A stretch of DNA of 62,738 nt. It comes from an uncultured Myxococcales bacterium (lineage in GTDB: Bacteria > Myxococcota_A > Polyangia > Polyangiales > Polyangiaceae). A model generated the notes under the pieces. It was not told where the DNA came from and ran no database searches. It saw nothing but the letters and a program-made list of their open reading frames with translations. This document shows, one piece after another, positions 16,752-24,020 of this stretch (its first letter is position 1; each line of letters starts with the position of its first letter). Both the position numbers and the translations under genes were made by a program. The DNA lies in contig CALMUT010000306.1 of the NCBI GenBank assembly GCA_937872925.1, positions 1 through 62,738 of the forward strand, in the 5' to 3' direction.

Positions 16752-17638
16752 GCTTTACCACCTCCGTTGCCGTGCTTCAGGCCCGCGGTGGAACCCCGTG
16801 CTGGTTTCGCCAGTGCGCCCAGCAAGGCAAAGTGGTTCGGCGCGTCGGCGTCGTACACCGAGAACCGCACCTTTCGATCGCGAAAGCTCTTGAGGGGCTG
16901 ACCGAGTCCGCGCAGTCCGACTTCTCGGCTGCGGCGCACCCGCTGAATGTCGATCTCCACGGGCAGGAACTGCTCGGTGGATTCACCGGTATGCAGCACG
17001 TCGCCATGGGGACCGACGATGATGCTCTTTCCGATCCCGCCATCTCCCAGTCCATTGACATCGAAGAAGAAGCACTGATTCTGCGCCGCGGTCGCCCGCG
17101 CGATAGCGAGCTCCACGTCCCGGTCCACCGTCGAGGTCATGGTCGGATGCAGGATGACTTCCGCACCCATGGCGCACAGCGTGCGCGACGTCTCGGGGAA
17201 CCACATGTCGTAGCAGTTAGAAAGGCCGAAACACCCGACATCTGGAATGTCGAATACGCAGAACTGGTCTCCAGCAGCCACGCCCTCTTCGTAGGGGTAG
17301 AAGGGGAACATCTTGCGATAGCGCGCGATCACTTCCCCTTGGGGGTTGATCACGCTGGCGGTGTTGTAGATGTGCTCGCCTTCCCGTTCGAACATCGAGC
17401 CGGGGATGAGCCAGACGCCGTGGCGGCGCGCTGCCGCTTGAAACCCCTCTTCGGTCGCGTTCGGCATGGGCTGCGCCGTGCGCGTCAGCGGGCCATAGGG
17501 GCAGAGCTCGCTGAACACGACCATCTGTACCCACGGGTAGATGACCATGAGCAGATCCAGCTTTTGATGCATTCGGGTAACGTTCTCGTGGATACCCGAG
17601 ACGTGCATTTGCACGCCAGCGATTGCAAACGGTGTCAT
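16748..17638 (-). CDS. Carbon-nitrogen hydrolase (nitrilase-superfamily amidohydrolase)
   Basis: A 296-residue cytosolic amidase with the Glu-Lys-Cys triad: Glu44 in VVFSELCPYGP, Lys109 in IARYRKMFPFYP and Cys142 in LSNCYDMWFPE. The family cleaves C-N bonds of amides, carbamoyl groups or nitriles; the aliphatic-amidase-like YRKMFPF and NCYDMWFPE hint at a small amide substrate. In this operon an N-carbamoyl- or N-acyl-polyamine, or a guanidino/amide derivative, is a reasonable guess. ATGA overlaps on both sides put it between the aminotransferase and the decarboxylase. Length is normal for the family (about 280-300). Confidence 0.9.
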   Translation of the reverse strand: MTPFAIAGVQMHVSGIHENVTRMHQKLDLLMVIYPWVQMVVFSELCPYGPLTRTAQPMPNATEEGFQAAARRHGVWLIPGSMFEREGEHIYNTASVINPQGEVIARYRKMFPFYPYEEGVAAGDQFCVFDIPDVGCFGLSNCYDMWFPETSRTLCAMGAEVILHPTMTSTVDRDVELAIARATAAQNQCFFFDVNGLGDGGIGKSIIVGPHGDVLHTGESTEQFLPVEIDIQRVRRSREVGLRGLGQPLKSFRDRKVRFSVYDADAPNHFALLGALAKPARGSTAGLKHGNGGGKA

Positions 17639-18954
17639 TTCATTTCCTTCACGGTTTCGAGCACTGCAGCCTCGAGAATGTCGAGGCCCTGCTCCAAGTC
17701 AGAATCTGAGATCGTCAGCGGCGAAAGCACGCGAATGACGTTGCCGTACGCGCTGGCCGGCAGCACGATCAGTCCGCGCTCCCGACACAAGGCTGTGACC
17801 CGAGCGACGACTTCGCCGGCCGGCTTGTTCGGATCGCGTTCGTGGCAAAACTCCATGGCGATCATGGCGCCCAGGCCGCGCACGTCGGCGACCACTCCGC
17901 AGCTTTCTCGCAGCATCTCGAAGCGCGCGCGCACTTTGGATCCAACGCGCTCGGCATGACCCGCCATGTCGTTTTTTTGCATGTACTCGATCGTCGCCAG
18001 CGCCCCCGCGCAGGCCACCGGGTTACCGCCGTAGGTGCCACCCAGGGTGCCCGGCTTTGCGGCGTCCATGACTTCGGCGCGGCCGATCACCGCAGAGATC
18101 GGCAGCCCATTGCCGAGGGACTTCGCCCAGGTGGAAAGGTCCGGGGTCACCCCCAAGCGTTGGTACGCGGCCCAGGCGCCAGCGCGGAAGAACCCGGACT
18201 GCACTTCGTCGCAAATCAGCAAGATGCCATGCTCAGTGCAGATCTCGCGCAAGCCGCGCAGGTACGCTTCGGGCACGGGAACGAAGCCGCCTTCGCCCTG
18301 AACGCATTCGATGATGACCGCGGCGACGTCGTCCGCCGAGACCATGGTCACGAAAGCCTGACGCAGCCGCCCCAGCGCGCGCTCGACGAAGGCATCCACA
18401 TTCGTGCCGTGTCCGTGACGGAAGTGATTCGGGAACTGCAGACGGTACACCTCCGGCGCGAAGGGCCCGCAGCCCAACTTGTACCTAGTCTTGGACGTCA
18501 GGGTGGTGGCCAACAGGGTGCGACCGTGGAACGCGTCCGTGAACGTGATCACTGCGGAGCGACCCGTCGCTTGACGAGCGATCTTGATGGCGTTTTCAAC
18601 GGCTTCGGCGCCGCTATTCACCAACATTGCCTTGGTGCGCTCGCCGTGGGGCGCCAGCTCTACGAGCTTTTCACACAGCGCCACGTACGGTTCGTAGGAC
18701 GCAACGTGAATCGATGCGTGCATCAGCTTGGCCGCCTGCGCCTGCACCGCCTGCACGATCTCCGCTGGACAGTGGCCAATGTTGACCACGCCGATGCCGC
18801 CGGCAAAGTCGATGAATTCGCGGCCGTCGGCATCCACCAATTTCGCGCCCTGGGCGCTTGCAGCCGTAAGGTCCCCGGCGAACTGGCCAACGCCCTGCGC
18901 CACCACGGCGCGCCGACGCGCCACCAACTTCTGACTTTCAGTCGTCGTTTCCAT
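17635..18954 (-). CDS. gabT: Class III aminotransferase, GABA transaminase-like
   Basis: A 439-residue PLP enzyme closely patterned on 4-aminobutyrate aminotransferase: GAKLVDADGREFIDFAGGIG, VNSGAEAVENAIKIAR, FHGRTLLATTLTSK, the Asp in LICDEVQSGFFRAG and the Schiff-base Lys in STWAKSLGNGLPISAVIG. It would move the amino group of GABA or another omega-amine to 2-oxoglutarate, feeding semialdehyde to the dehydrogenase encoded just upstream. I start it at ATG 18954, 2 nt after the dehydrogenase stop, with AGGG about 8 nt upstream; a TTG two codons earlier would create an overlap. The exact substrate could be another omega-amino compound such as putrescine. Confidence 0.88.
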   Translation of the reverse strand: METTTESQKLVARRRAVVAQGVGQFAGDLTAASAQGAKLVDADGREFIDFAGGIGVVNIGHCPAEIVQAVQAQAAKLMHASIHVASYEPYVALCEKLVELAPHGERTKAMLVNSGAEAVENAIKIARQATGRSAVITFTDAFHGRTLLATTLTSKTRYKLGCGPFAPEVYRLQFPNHFRHGHGTNVDAFVERALGRLRQAFVTMVSADDVAAVIIECVQGEGGFVPVPEAYLRGLREICTEHGILLICDEVQSGFFRAGAWAAYQRLGVTPDLSTWAKSLGNGLPISAVIGRAEVMDAAKPGTLGGTYGGNPVACAGALATIEYMQKNDMAGHAERVGSKVRARFEMLRESCGVVADVRGLGAMIAMEFCHERDPNKPAGEVVARVTALCRERGLIVLPASAYGNVIRVLSPLTISDSDLEQGLDILEAAVLETVKEMK

Positions 18955-18956
18955 TT

Positions 18957-20411
18957 TCAAATCCCTACCGACACGTATTTCACGTTCACGTATTCGTTCA
19001 TCACCCAGTGCCCGCCTTCACGACCGAAGCCGCTCTGCTTGACACCGCCAAAGGGCGCCTGCGCCGTGGATGGGCCGCCATCGTTCGCCCCCACGATCCC
19101 GTATTCCAAGCGCTCAGCGACTCGGAACAGCCGACCGGCATCCCGCGTATAGAAGTATGCGGCCAAGCCGTAGATGGAGGCGTTGGCAAGAGCAATGGCT
19201 TCGTCTTCGGTCTCGAACTTCGCGATCGGGCTGAGCGGACCAAAGGTTTCGTCCCGAGAGCAGAGCATCTCCGGCGTCAGCCCATCGATGATGGTCGGCT
19301 GGTAGAACCGCTTGGTGAAGCCTTTGCCCAGATCCGCAAGCTTGCCCCCGGAGCGCAACTTGCCGCCGCGGTCGAGAGCGTCCGCAACATGTGCTTGCAT
19401 CTTGTCAACGGCGGCGTCGTCAATCAACGGCCCGACGTTCACACCGTCGTCCAGTCCGTAGCCCACCTTCATGGCGCCAACGCCCGCCGCGAGCTTCGTC
19501 GCGAACGCTTCGTATACCTTGGCGTGCACGAAGAAGCGATTGGCGCAGATGCACGTCTGCCCCGCGTTGCGATACTTCGCCGCAAGCGCACCAGCGACCG
19601 CCGCGTCGACGTCCGCGTCTTCGAATACCAGAAAGGGCGCATGCCCCCCGAGCTCGAGGGACAAGCGCGTGACGTTCGTAGCCGCCATGGCCATCAGCTT
19701 CTGGCCGACTTGCGTCGAGCCTGTGAAGCTCACCTTCTTCACCGCAGGGTTCTCGAAAATCTCTTTGCCGATCGCCACCGGGTCTCCGGTGATCACGTTC
19801 ATCACGCCCTTGGGCAGACCCGCCTCCACCGCAAGCTCCGCAATGGCCAGCGCGGATAGCGGAGTTTGCTCTGCGGGCTTGACCACCATGGTGCAGCCGG
19901 AAGCGAGCGCCGGACCGAGCTTGCGGGTGATCATCGCCGCCGGAAAGTTCCAAGGCGTGATGCAAGCCGTGACCCCGACGGGCTGGCGCAGCACCAGGAT
20001 GCGCTTGTTTTGGTGGGAAGCCGGTACGATCTGTCCGTAGAGGCGTTTGCCTTCTTCCGCAGCCCAATCCAAGAAGCTTGCGGCGTACGCAATCTCGCCC
20101 CGCGCCTCCGCCAGGGGCTTGCCCTGCTCCAAAGTGAGCAACCGCGCCAGTCGCTCCACGTGCGTGCCCATCAGCGCCGCGAGCTTGCGTAGGGGCGCCG
20201 CGCGCTCTGCCGCAGGTCGGGCGCTCCAGTCTGGGAACGCGGCCGCGGCAGCTTCGATGGCTGCCCGCGCCTCGTTTTTACCTCCCATAGGAACGCTGGC
20301 GATCGTTTCGTCCGTCGCCGGGTTGGTGACTTCTAGAGTCGCCCCACCGGCGGCAGCGATCCATTCCCCGCCAACCAAGTTGCGGGTCTCCATCTTTCCG
20401 ATATCGCTCAT
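18957..20411 (-). CDS. gabD: NAD(P)-dependent succinate-semialdehyde dehydrogenase-like aldehyde dehydrogenase
   Basis: A 484-residue ALDH with all hallmarks: TPWNFPAAMITRKLGPALASG, VVKPAEQTPLSA, cofactor loop FTGSTQVGQ, general base Glu253 in LELGGHAPF and nucleophile Cys287 in NAGQTCICANR. NAGQTC(I/V)CANR with PWNFP is typical of GabD. It oxidises succinate semialdehyde (or a related amino-aldehyde) to the acid, fitting the adjacent aminotransferase. It begins inside the TetR stop codon (ATGA) and ends 2 nt before the aminotransferase. Confidence is high for ALDH, somewhat lower for the substrate. Confidence 0.9.
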   Translation of the reverse strand: MSDIGKMETRNLVGGEWIAAAGGATLEVTNPATDETIASVPMGGKNEARAAIEAAAAAFPDWSARPAAERAAPLRKLAALMGTHVERLARLLTLEQGKPLAEARGEIAYAASFLDWAAEEGKRLYGQIVPASHQNKRILVLRQPVGVTACITPWNFPAAMITRKLGPALASGCTMVVKPAEQTPLSALAIAELAVEAGLPKGVMNVITGDPVAIGKEIFENPAVKKVSFTGSTQVGQKLMAMAATNVTRLSLELGGHAPFLVFEDADVDAAVAGALAAKYRNAGQTCICANRFFVHAKVYEAFATKLAAGVGAMKVGYGLDDGVNVGPLIDDAAVDKMQAHVADALDRGGKLRSGGKLADLGKGFTKRFYQPTIIDGLTPEMLCSRDETFGPLSPIAKFETEDEAIALANASIYGLAAYFYTRDAGRLFRVAERLEYGIVGANDGGPSTAQAPFGGVKQSGFGREGGHWVMNEYVNVKYVSVGI

Positions 20412-21004
20412 CGTGACTTCTTCTTCGTCTTCTTGCCGGCGAACGCAGCTTCGACGCCGCGCGCCAACACAGTCGGTGCCGCTTTGCTCGGCGCATATCC
20501 TGCCGCAGTGGCAAAAGCGCGGGCGCCCGCCACACCGCCTGCCAACACCGTGGCGACTTCTCGGTGCAGCGTGCTCTGCTGATCGCCATTGACCAACGCG
20601 CGCGTGAGCACATCCAGGTAGTCGCGAAATAGCTTCCGCATCGGTTCCGCACCCGCCGACTCCGGCACCATCAAGAGCCCGCGGGTCTGATGCAGCAAGA
20701 GGGCGTAGGTCGGATGCTCGTCCAAAAACTTTCCGTGCAGCCGCGCGAGCTCTTCCACCCGTTCCGGACCCACGCTGCCGTTGAGCTTTGCCAGGTACTC
20801 TTCGGAGAGCACCCGCACCGCGTCGGCCAGCAGCTCAGCAATCAGGGCGTCCTTGGAGCCGAAATAGTTGTAGAAGGCGCCTTTGGCGGTATCCGCTCGC
20901 TCGGTGATGTCCTCGACGCGCGTGCCGTAGATGCCCCGCTGCCGAAACAAATCGAGGGCGGCGCCCACCAATGCCTCGCGTCGCTCGCGCTTTTTGCGGT
21001 CCAT
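20408..21004 (-). CDS. TetR-family repressor, first gene of the six-gene operon
   Basis: A TetR regulator of 198 residues from ATG 21004. The HTH is RREALVGAALDLFRQRG, GTRVEDITERADTAKGAFYNYF, GSKDALIAELL. The frame is open to an earlier ATG (21034) and a GTG (21058), but those codons lie on the tandem TGACT-N4-AGTCA operators and the -10 box, so a downstream start is preferred; ATG 21034 would need an almost leaderless mRNA. The C-terminus is Lys-rich (KKTKKKSR). Being first in the operon with operators at its promoter, it should autoregulate and control all five metabolic genes, presumably in response to an operon substrate. Confidence 0.88.
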   Translation of the reverse strand: MDRKKRERREALVGAALDLFRQRGIYGTRVEDITERADTAKGAFYNYFGSKDALIAELLADAVRVLSEEYLAKLNGSVGPERVEELARLHGKFLDEHPTYALLLHQTRGLLMVPESAGAEPMRKLFRDYLDVLTRALVNGDQQSTLHREVATVLAGGVAGARAFATAAGYAPSKAAPTVLARGVEAAFAGKKTKKKSR

Positions 21005-21019
21005 CCGCGAATTTGTGGC

Positions 21020-21047
21020 TGACTGGTCAGTCATGACTCGCCAGTCA
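21020..21047 (-). promoter_or_regulatory. Two abutting TGACT-N4-AGTCA operators
   Basis: TGACTGGTCAGTCA (21020-21033) and TGACTCGCCAGTCA (21034-21047) are perfect-arm palindromes of the same form placed end to end. They overlap the predicted -10 box and transcription start of the operon. The form matches TetR-family half-sites with a 4-bp spacer, like the CTATC-N4-GATAG pair at 6964, but the arms differ, as expected for another repressor. Confidence 0.75.
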
Positions 21048-21072
21048 TACTTGACCACTTCGTCACATGCAA
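21044..21072 (-). promoter_or_regulatory. Predicted sigma-70-type promoter of the six-gene operon
   Basis: On the minus strand TTGCAT (21072-21067), a 17-bp spacer and TATGAC (21049-21044) make a reasonable promoter. Transcription would begin near 21037, inside the operators. This rules out the GTG 21058 start of the repressor and favours ATG 21004. Confidence 0.5.
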
Positions 21073-21127
21073 GGCTTCTGGGCCTTTTTTCGGCCCTTCG
21101 GCTGGGCGGCCGAACTACACAGGATGC

Positions 21128-21727
21128 ATGAAATCACTCCGCTGGGCGCTCTGCCTGTGCCTGCTTCCAAGTCCGGCCCCGGCGGAGCCGGCGCAGCCCC
21201 GCAGCATCGAGCGCGTCGTGGCCTTCGTCGACGGCGAGCCCATCTGGCTCTCGGATGTGCGCCGGGGCGCGCTGACGATGCGCAAACAGCTGCACAGCCT
21301 TCCCGCGGACAAGCGGGCGCGGGCGCGGGGGGAAATCTTCGAGCAGTTGCTCGAGCGCGAGGTGGACCGCAGGCTAATCTCCAGGCAAGCGCGCGCCTTG
21401 AAGATCCAGGTCACGCCCGCCGAGATCGAGACAGCTTTGCTTGCAGTCGCCAAGCAAAACGGGATCGACAAGCAGACGCTGCTTGCCAGCGTGCAGAAGG
21501 AGGGGCTCACCGTGGCCACCTATCGCGCCGAGCTGAAGCAACAACTGCTCGAAGCCAAGCTGCTGCGGATCCAAGCGTCCCGCTTCGACGCCGAGAACGG
21601 ATCGAAAAACTCCCAACCCGACGACGACGACCAAGTCGCCGCCCTGCAGCGCCTGCTCAAGGTGCGGACCCGCTGGATGCAGGAGCTGCGCAAGGGCAGC
21701 CGGGTGGTGATACGGGTGCGCCGATGA
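21128..21727 (+). CDS. SurA-N-like periplasmic chaperone without a PPIase domain
   Basis: A 199-residue secreted protein with a signal peptide (MKSLRWALCLCLLPSPAPAEP, cleaved near 19). The mature part begins SIERVVAFVDGEPIWLSDV, the strand-helix opening of SurA/peptidyl-prolyl isomerase chaperones (V..VN...I..SD), then continues as helices (REIFEQLLEREVDRRLISRQARAL, TPAEIETALLAVAKQNGI) as in the SurA N-domain. The C-terminal parvulin domain is absent and the protein ends after a short basic helix. It overlaps the downstream POTRA gene by ATGA, which suggests a joint role in outer-membrane protein delivery or assembly. Confidence 0.75.
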   Translation: MKSLRWALCLCLLPSPAPAEPAQPRSIERVVAFVDGEPIWLSDVRRGALTMRKQLHSLPADKRARARGEIFEQLLEREVDRRLISRQARALKIQVTPAEIETALLAVAKQNGIDKQTLLASVQKEGLTVATYRAELKQQLLEAKLLRIQASRFDAENGSKNSQPDDDDQVAALQRLLKVRTRWMQELRKGSRVVIRVRR

Positions 21728-22944
21728 TGCCCTCGGATCCCCGCACCCGGAACAGCGCATCTGGACGCAGCGGTCACTTGGCTGGCGGTTTGTTTTGTTT
21801 GGGTTGCCTGGCCTTGTGCGTCATCGTCACCGCGTGTGGCGGCGCGCCTCCGGCTGCGGCGCCGGCAGCACCGAGTACAGCGGAGCCAAGCGCGCCCGAA
21901 ACCACCCAGGACTGGGAGCGCGCCGCCTGCGAAGCGAGCGCGGCCTCCCTGGACGCCGTGGAGCCCGCAGACAGCGTGCACAGTGCGTTCCTGCCCCTCG
22001 CGGGCAGCGTCGTAGGCGTGCAAGTCGACGCCGACAGCCCGGAGCTCGCCGCCCGCGCCAAGTCGCTTGTGCAACTGAGTGCGGGCATGCCCCTCAGCGA
22101 AGCGCGCGTGCGCGCGGACGTCGAGCGGCTGTGGGGCCTGGGCGACATTGAAGACGTGCAAGTAGACAGCTCCGGACCTGAGGGCGCGCAGTCGATCCGC
22201 TTCGTTGTTGCCAGCGCGCCCGTGATCCGATCTGTGTTTCGGCGCGGCGAGGGTTCGCCCGGCGACGAGCTCGCGCAGTTCCTGGGGCTCAAGAAGGGCG
22301 CTCGCTACAGCCAAGCCGCGTTGGCGCTGGGGCTCGCGCACGCCAACGAGACCCTCGCAGAGCAGGGTTATCGCGAGGCGCGGGTCACCGTCACCGGCCG
22401 CCGCCTACACGATGGCGGCGTGGATCTATGCACTCACGTCAGCATGGGGAGAAAACTGCTTTTGCGTTCCGTGCAGATCAGCGGCAACAGCCAGCTGCCC
22501 ACCGCCGAACTCGCTGCACTGGTGCAGGCCAAGCCCGGCCAGCCACTGAACGACGCCGAGCTAGAGCGCGACGCGCTCGTCATGCAAGCGCACTACTACG
22601 ATCGCGGCATGATCACGACGCGGGTCAGCACGCCGGAGGTGCGCGTTGTAGACGACGGCATCGAAGTGCAGATCACGGTCAGCGAGGGGCCCGTATTCAA
22701 GGTCGCTTCCATCAAGGTCGTGGGCGATCTGGTGACCACGAAGACCGCCTACCTACGCCGACTGCGCGTAAAACCAGGCGACGTATTCAGCCGCAGCAAA
22801 GTCGCCGCGGATCTGGCCAGCTTGAAAGCGCTGCACCAAGAGCAGAGCGCAGCGCAGGTCGAGATCGAAGTCGAAACCAACGTCGACCCAAAGAAGAAGC
22901 GGGTCGATCTGGTGCTGCGGGTGGGGTCGCCAGCAGCGGAGTGA
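21724..22944 (+). CDS. POTRA-repeat lipoprotein (BamA/TamA-like without beta-barrel)
   Basis: A 406-residue protein with an N-terminal signal and lipobox (CLALCVIVTACGG) and an Ala/Pro linker to about residue 75. The rest is consecutive POTRA-like modules: VVGVQVDADSPELAA...LSEARVRADVERLWGLGDIEDV, a second with GARYSQAALALGLAHANETLAEQGYREARV, a third KLLLRSVQISGNSQLPTAELAAL...HYYDRGMITTRV, and a fourth VFKVASIKVVGDLVTTKTAYLRRLRVKPGDVFSRSKV. BamA/TamA have such repeats followed by a barrel of about 350 residues; here the protein stops after POTRA 4. It begins at ATGATG overlapping the SurA-like stop, and may be a soluble scaffold in envelope biogenesis. Confidence 0.8.
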   Translation: MMPSDPRTRNSASGRSGHLAGGLFCLGCLALCVIVTACGGAPPAAAPAAPSTAEPSAPETTQDWERAACEASAASLDAVEPADSVHSAFLPLAGSVVGVQVDADSPELAARAKSLVQLSAGMPLSEARVRADVERLWGLGDIEDVQVDSSGPEGAQSIRFVVASAPVIRSVFRRGEGSPGDELAQFLGLKKGARYSQAALALGLAHANETLAEQGYREARVTVTGRRLHDGGVDLCTHVSMGRKLLLRSVQISGNSQLPTAELAALVQAKPGQPLNDAELERDALVMQAHYYDRGMITTRVSTPEVRVVDDGIEVQITVSEGPVFKVASIKVVGDLVTTKTAYLRRLRVKPGDVFSRSKVAADLASLKALHQEQSAAQVEIEVETNVDPKKKRVDLVLRVGSPAAE

Positions 22945-23037
22945 CGCCGGGCCCGCCGGCAGCCTGGCACGACGACACGCGCGGCAGCCGCCAGGTGCCA
23001 GGACAGTGCCCAACGCACCCGTCGTGGGTGGCGTCAC
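22941..23037. terminator. Nested inverted repeats between convergent genes
   Basis: Two perfect 8-bp inverted repeats are nested: GTGACGCC (22941-22948) pairs with GGCGTCAC (23030-23037), and inside it CCTGGCAC (22963-22970) pairs with GTGCCAGG (22995-23002). A further short hairpin CACCC-N5-GGGTG occupies 23016-23030. The outer arms contain both stop codons of the convergent genes. It is likely a transcription stop or cruciform. Confidence 0.4.
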
Positions 23038-23987
23038 TTCGTGGGCGGCAGCTCCGACGTGCACAACGCGAGAGATCGATACAGCGCTGTCGGAGCTGCA
23101 TCCGTTTGCTCCATCCAGGGAGTCTTCAGCGATGCGATGATGCCGCGCGCGCGTTCCATGTCTGTGCGATCGTTTGGTGGACAAGGATCCGAGCAGGTTG
23201 CGGGGCGACGCGCGGCGCCACGCATGCCAAAACCGCCGTGCAGGCTGGTCAAGATGTGCACGTGCACCTCGAACGCCGCGCAGTCCCGGCAAAACCGGCT
23301 GCCTCCAGACGCGCAGGGTATTTCCACATCGGGGCAAGTGAGCTGCAGGTGCACCGGGCGCCCCGCGTAGCTCGCGCGCTCTGCGCTGACTTCGCCCAAA
23401 GCCCCTGCAACGCTGCCACCACTGCGCCCCCAGCCGCCGTCGGACACCCAACTGCCATCCGCGCGCTGTCGCTGCCTGCGACCGTTAGAGCCATAGCTCA
23501 GCAGTCGCCCCGCGTACGCGCCCATCAGCTCCCGGGTGTGCTTGCCACCCGTGTGGCTCTCTGAATCCACGATCAACAAGCTGAGCCGATCGCCACCCTC
23601 GACTCGACTCGCAGTGGCCGCTGCGCAGCGGTACTTGTCCGCCGTCACCCAGAGCTGCGCTTCGGTCCCCTCGGGAACCCATGCCAGCAGCGCGTCGACG
23701 GAGGTGTCCGCATGCAAACCCGCAAGACTCGGCACGCGCCCGCGTAGCCAAGCCAGCTCGGGATCGACAGGCGGCCCCGCGTCTGGCTTGCTCAGCGGCG
23801 AACCGTCGTCACTACCCGCAACCGCAACGGGCCTTGGCACCGCCACCGTCGCCGACGCCAGCGCCGGCGCGGCCCCCGCTTCCGAGCTCCGCCCCGCACA
23901 AGCCGCAACCACCCACGCCACCCCAAACGCCCCCACGCCGCCAACCGCCCGTACACCCCAAGCGACGCCCATACCGAAGACTACCAC
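23034..23987 (-). CDS. Secreted hypothetical protein (probable lipoprotein)
   Basis: A 317-residue protein with a hydrophobic N-terminus ending in VVAACAG (lipobox-like, Cys30) and an Ala/Val/Pro-rich linker. The mature part contains LLAWVPEGTEAQLWVTADKYRC, GGDRLSLLIVDSESHTGGKHTRELMGAY and many cysteines (CPDVEIPC, CRDC, CSDPC) with LTSLHGGFGMRGAARRP. I recognise no family. ATG 23972, five codons in, is an alternative start. It is convergent with the POTRA gene and followed on the same strand by no close partner. Confidence 0.55.
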   Translation of the reverse strand: MVVFGMGVAWGVRAVGGVGAFGVAWVVAACAGRSSEAGAAPALASATVAVPRPVAVAGSDDGSPLSKPDAGPPVDPELAWLRGRVPSLAGLHADTSVDALLAWVPEGTEAQLWVTADKYRCAAATASRVEGGDRLSLLIVDSESHTGGKHTRELMGAYAGRLLSYGSNGRRQRQRADGSWVSDGGWGRSGGSVAGALGEVSAERASYAGRPVHLQLTCPDVEIPCASGGSRFCRDCAAFEVHVHILTSLHGGFGMRGAARRPATCSDPCPPNDRTDMERARGIIASLKTPWMEQTDAAPTALYRSLALCTSELPPTK

Positions 23988-24020
23988 GCGCGTTTGTCCG
24001 CACTGCTCTCGACGAGGTCG

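Noticed and set aside
16694..19152. Long open frames of 421 and 436 codons on the plus strand
   Set aside because: They mirror the aminotransferase and amidohydrolase genes on the other strand and show no protein-like features.
21005..21058. Starts of the TetR gene at GTG 21058 or ATG 21034
   Set aside because: GTG 21058 lies upstream of the predicted transcription start and both lie on operator or promoter sequence. ATG 21004 leaves a normal leader, although 21034 cannot be excluded.
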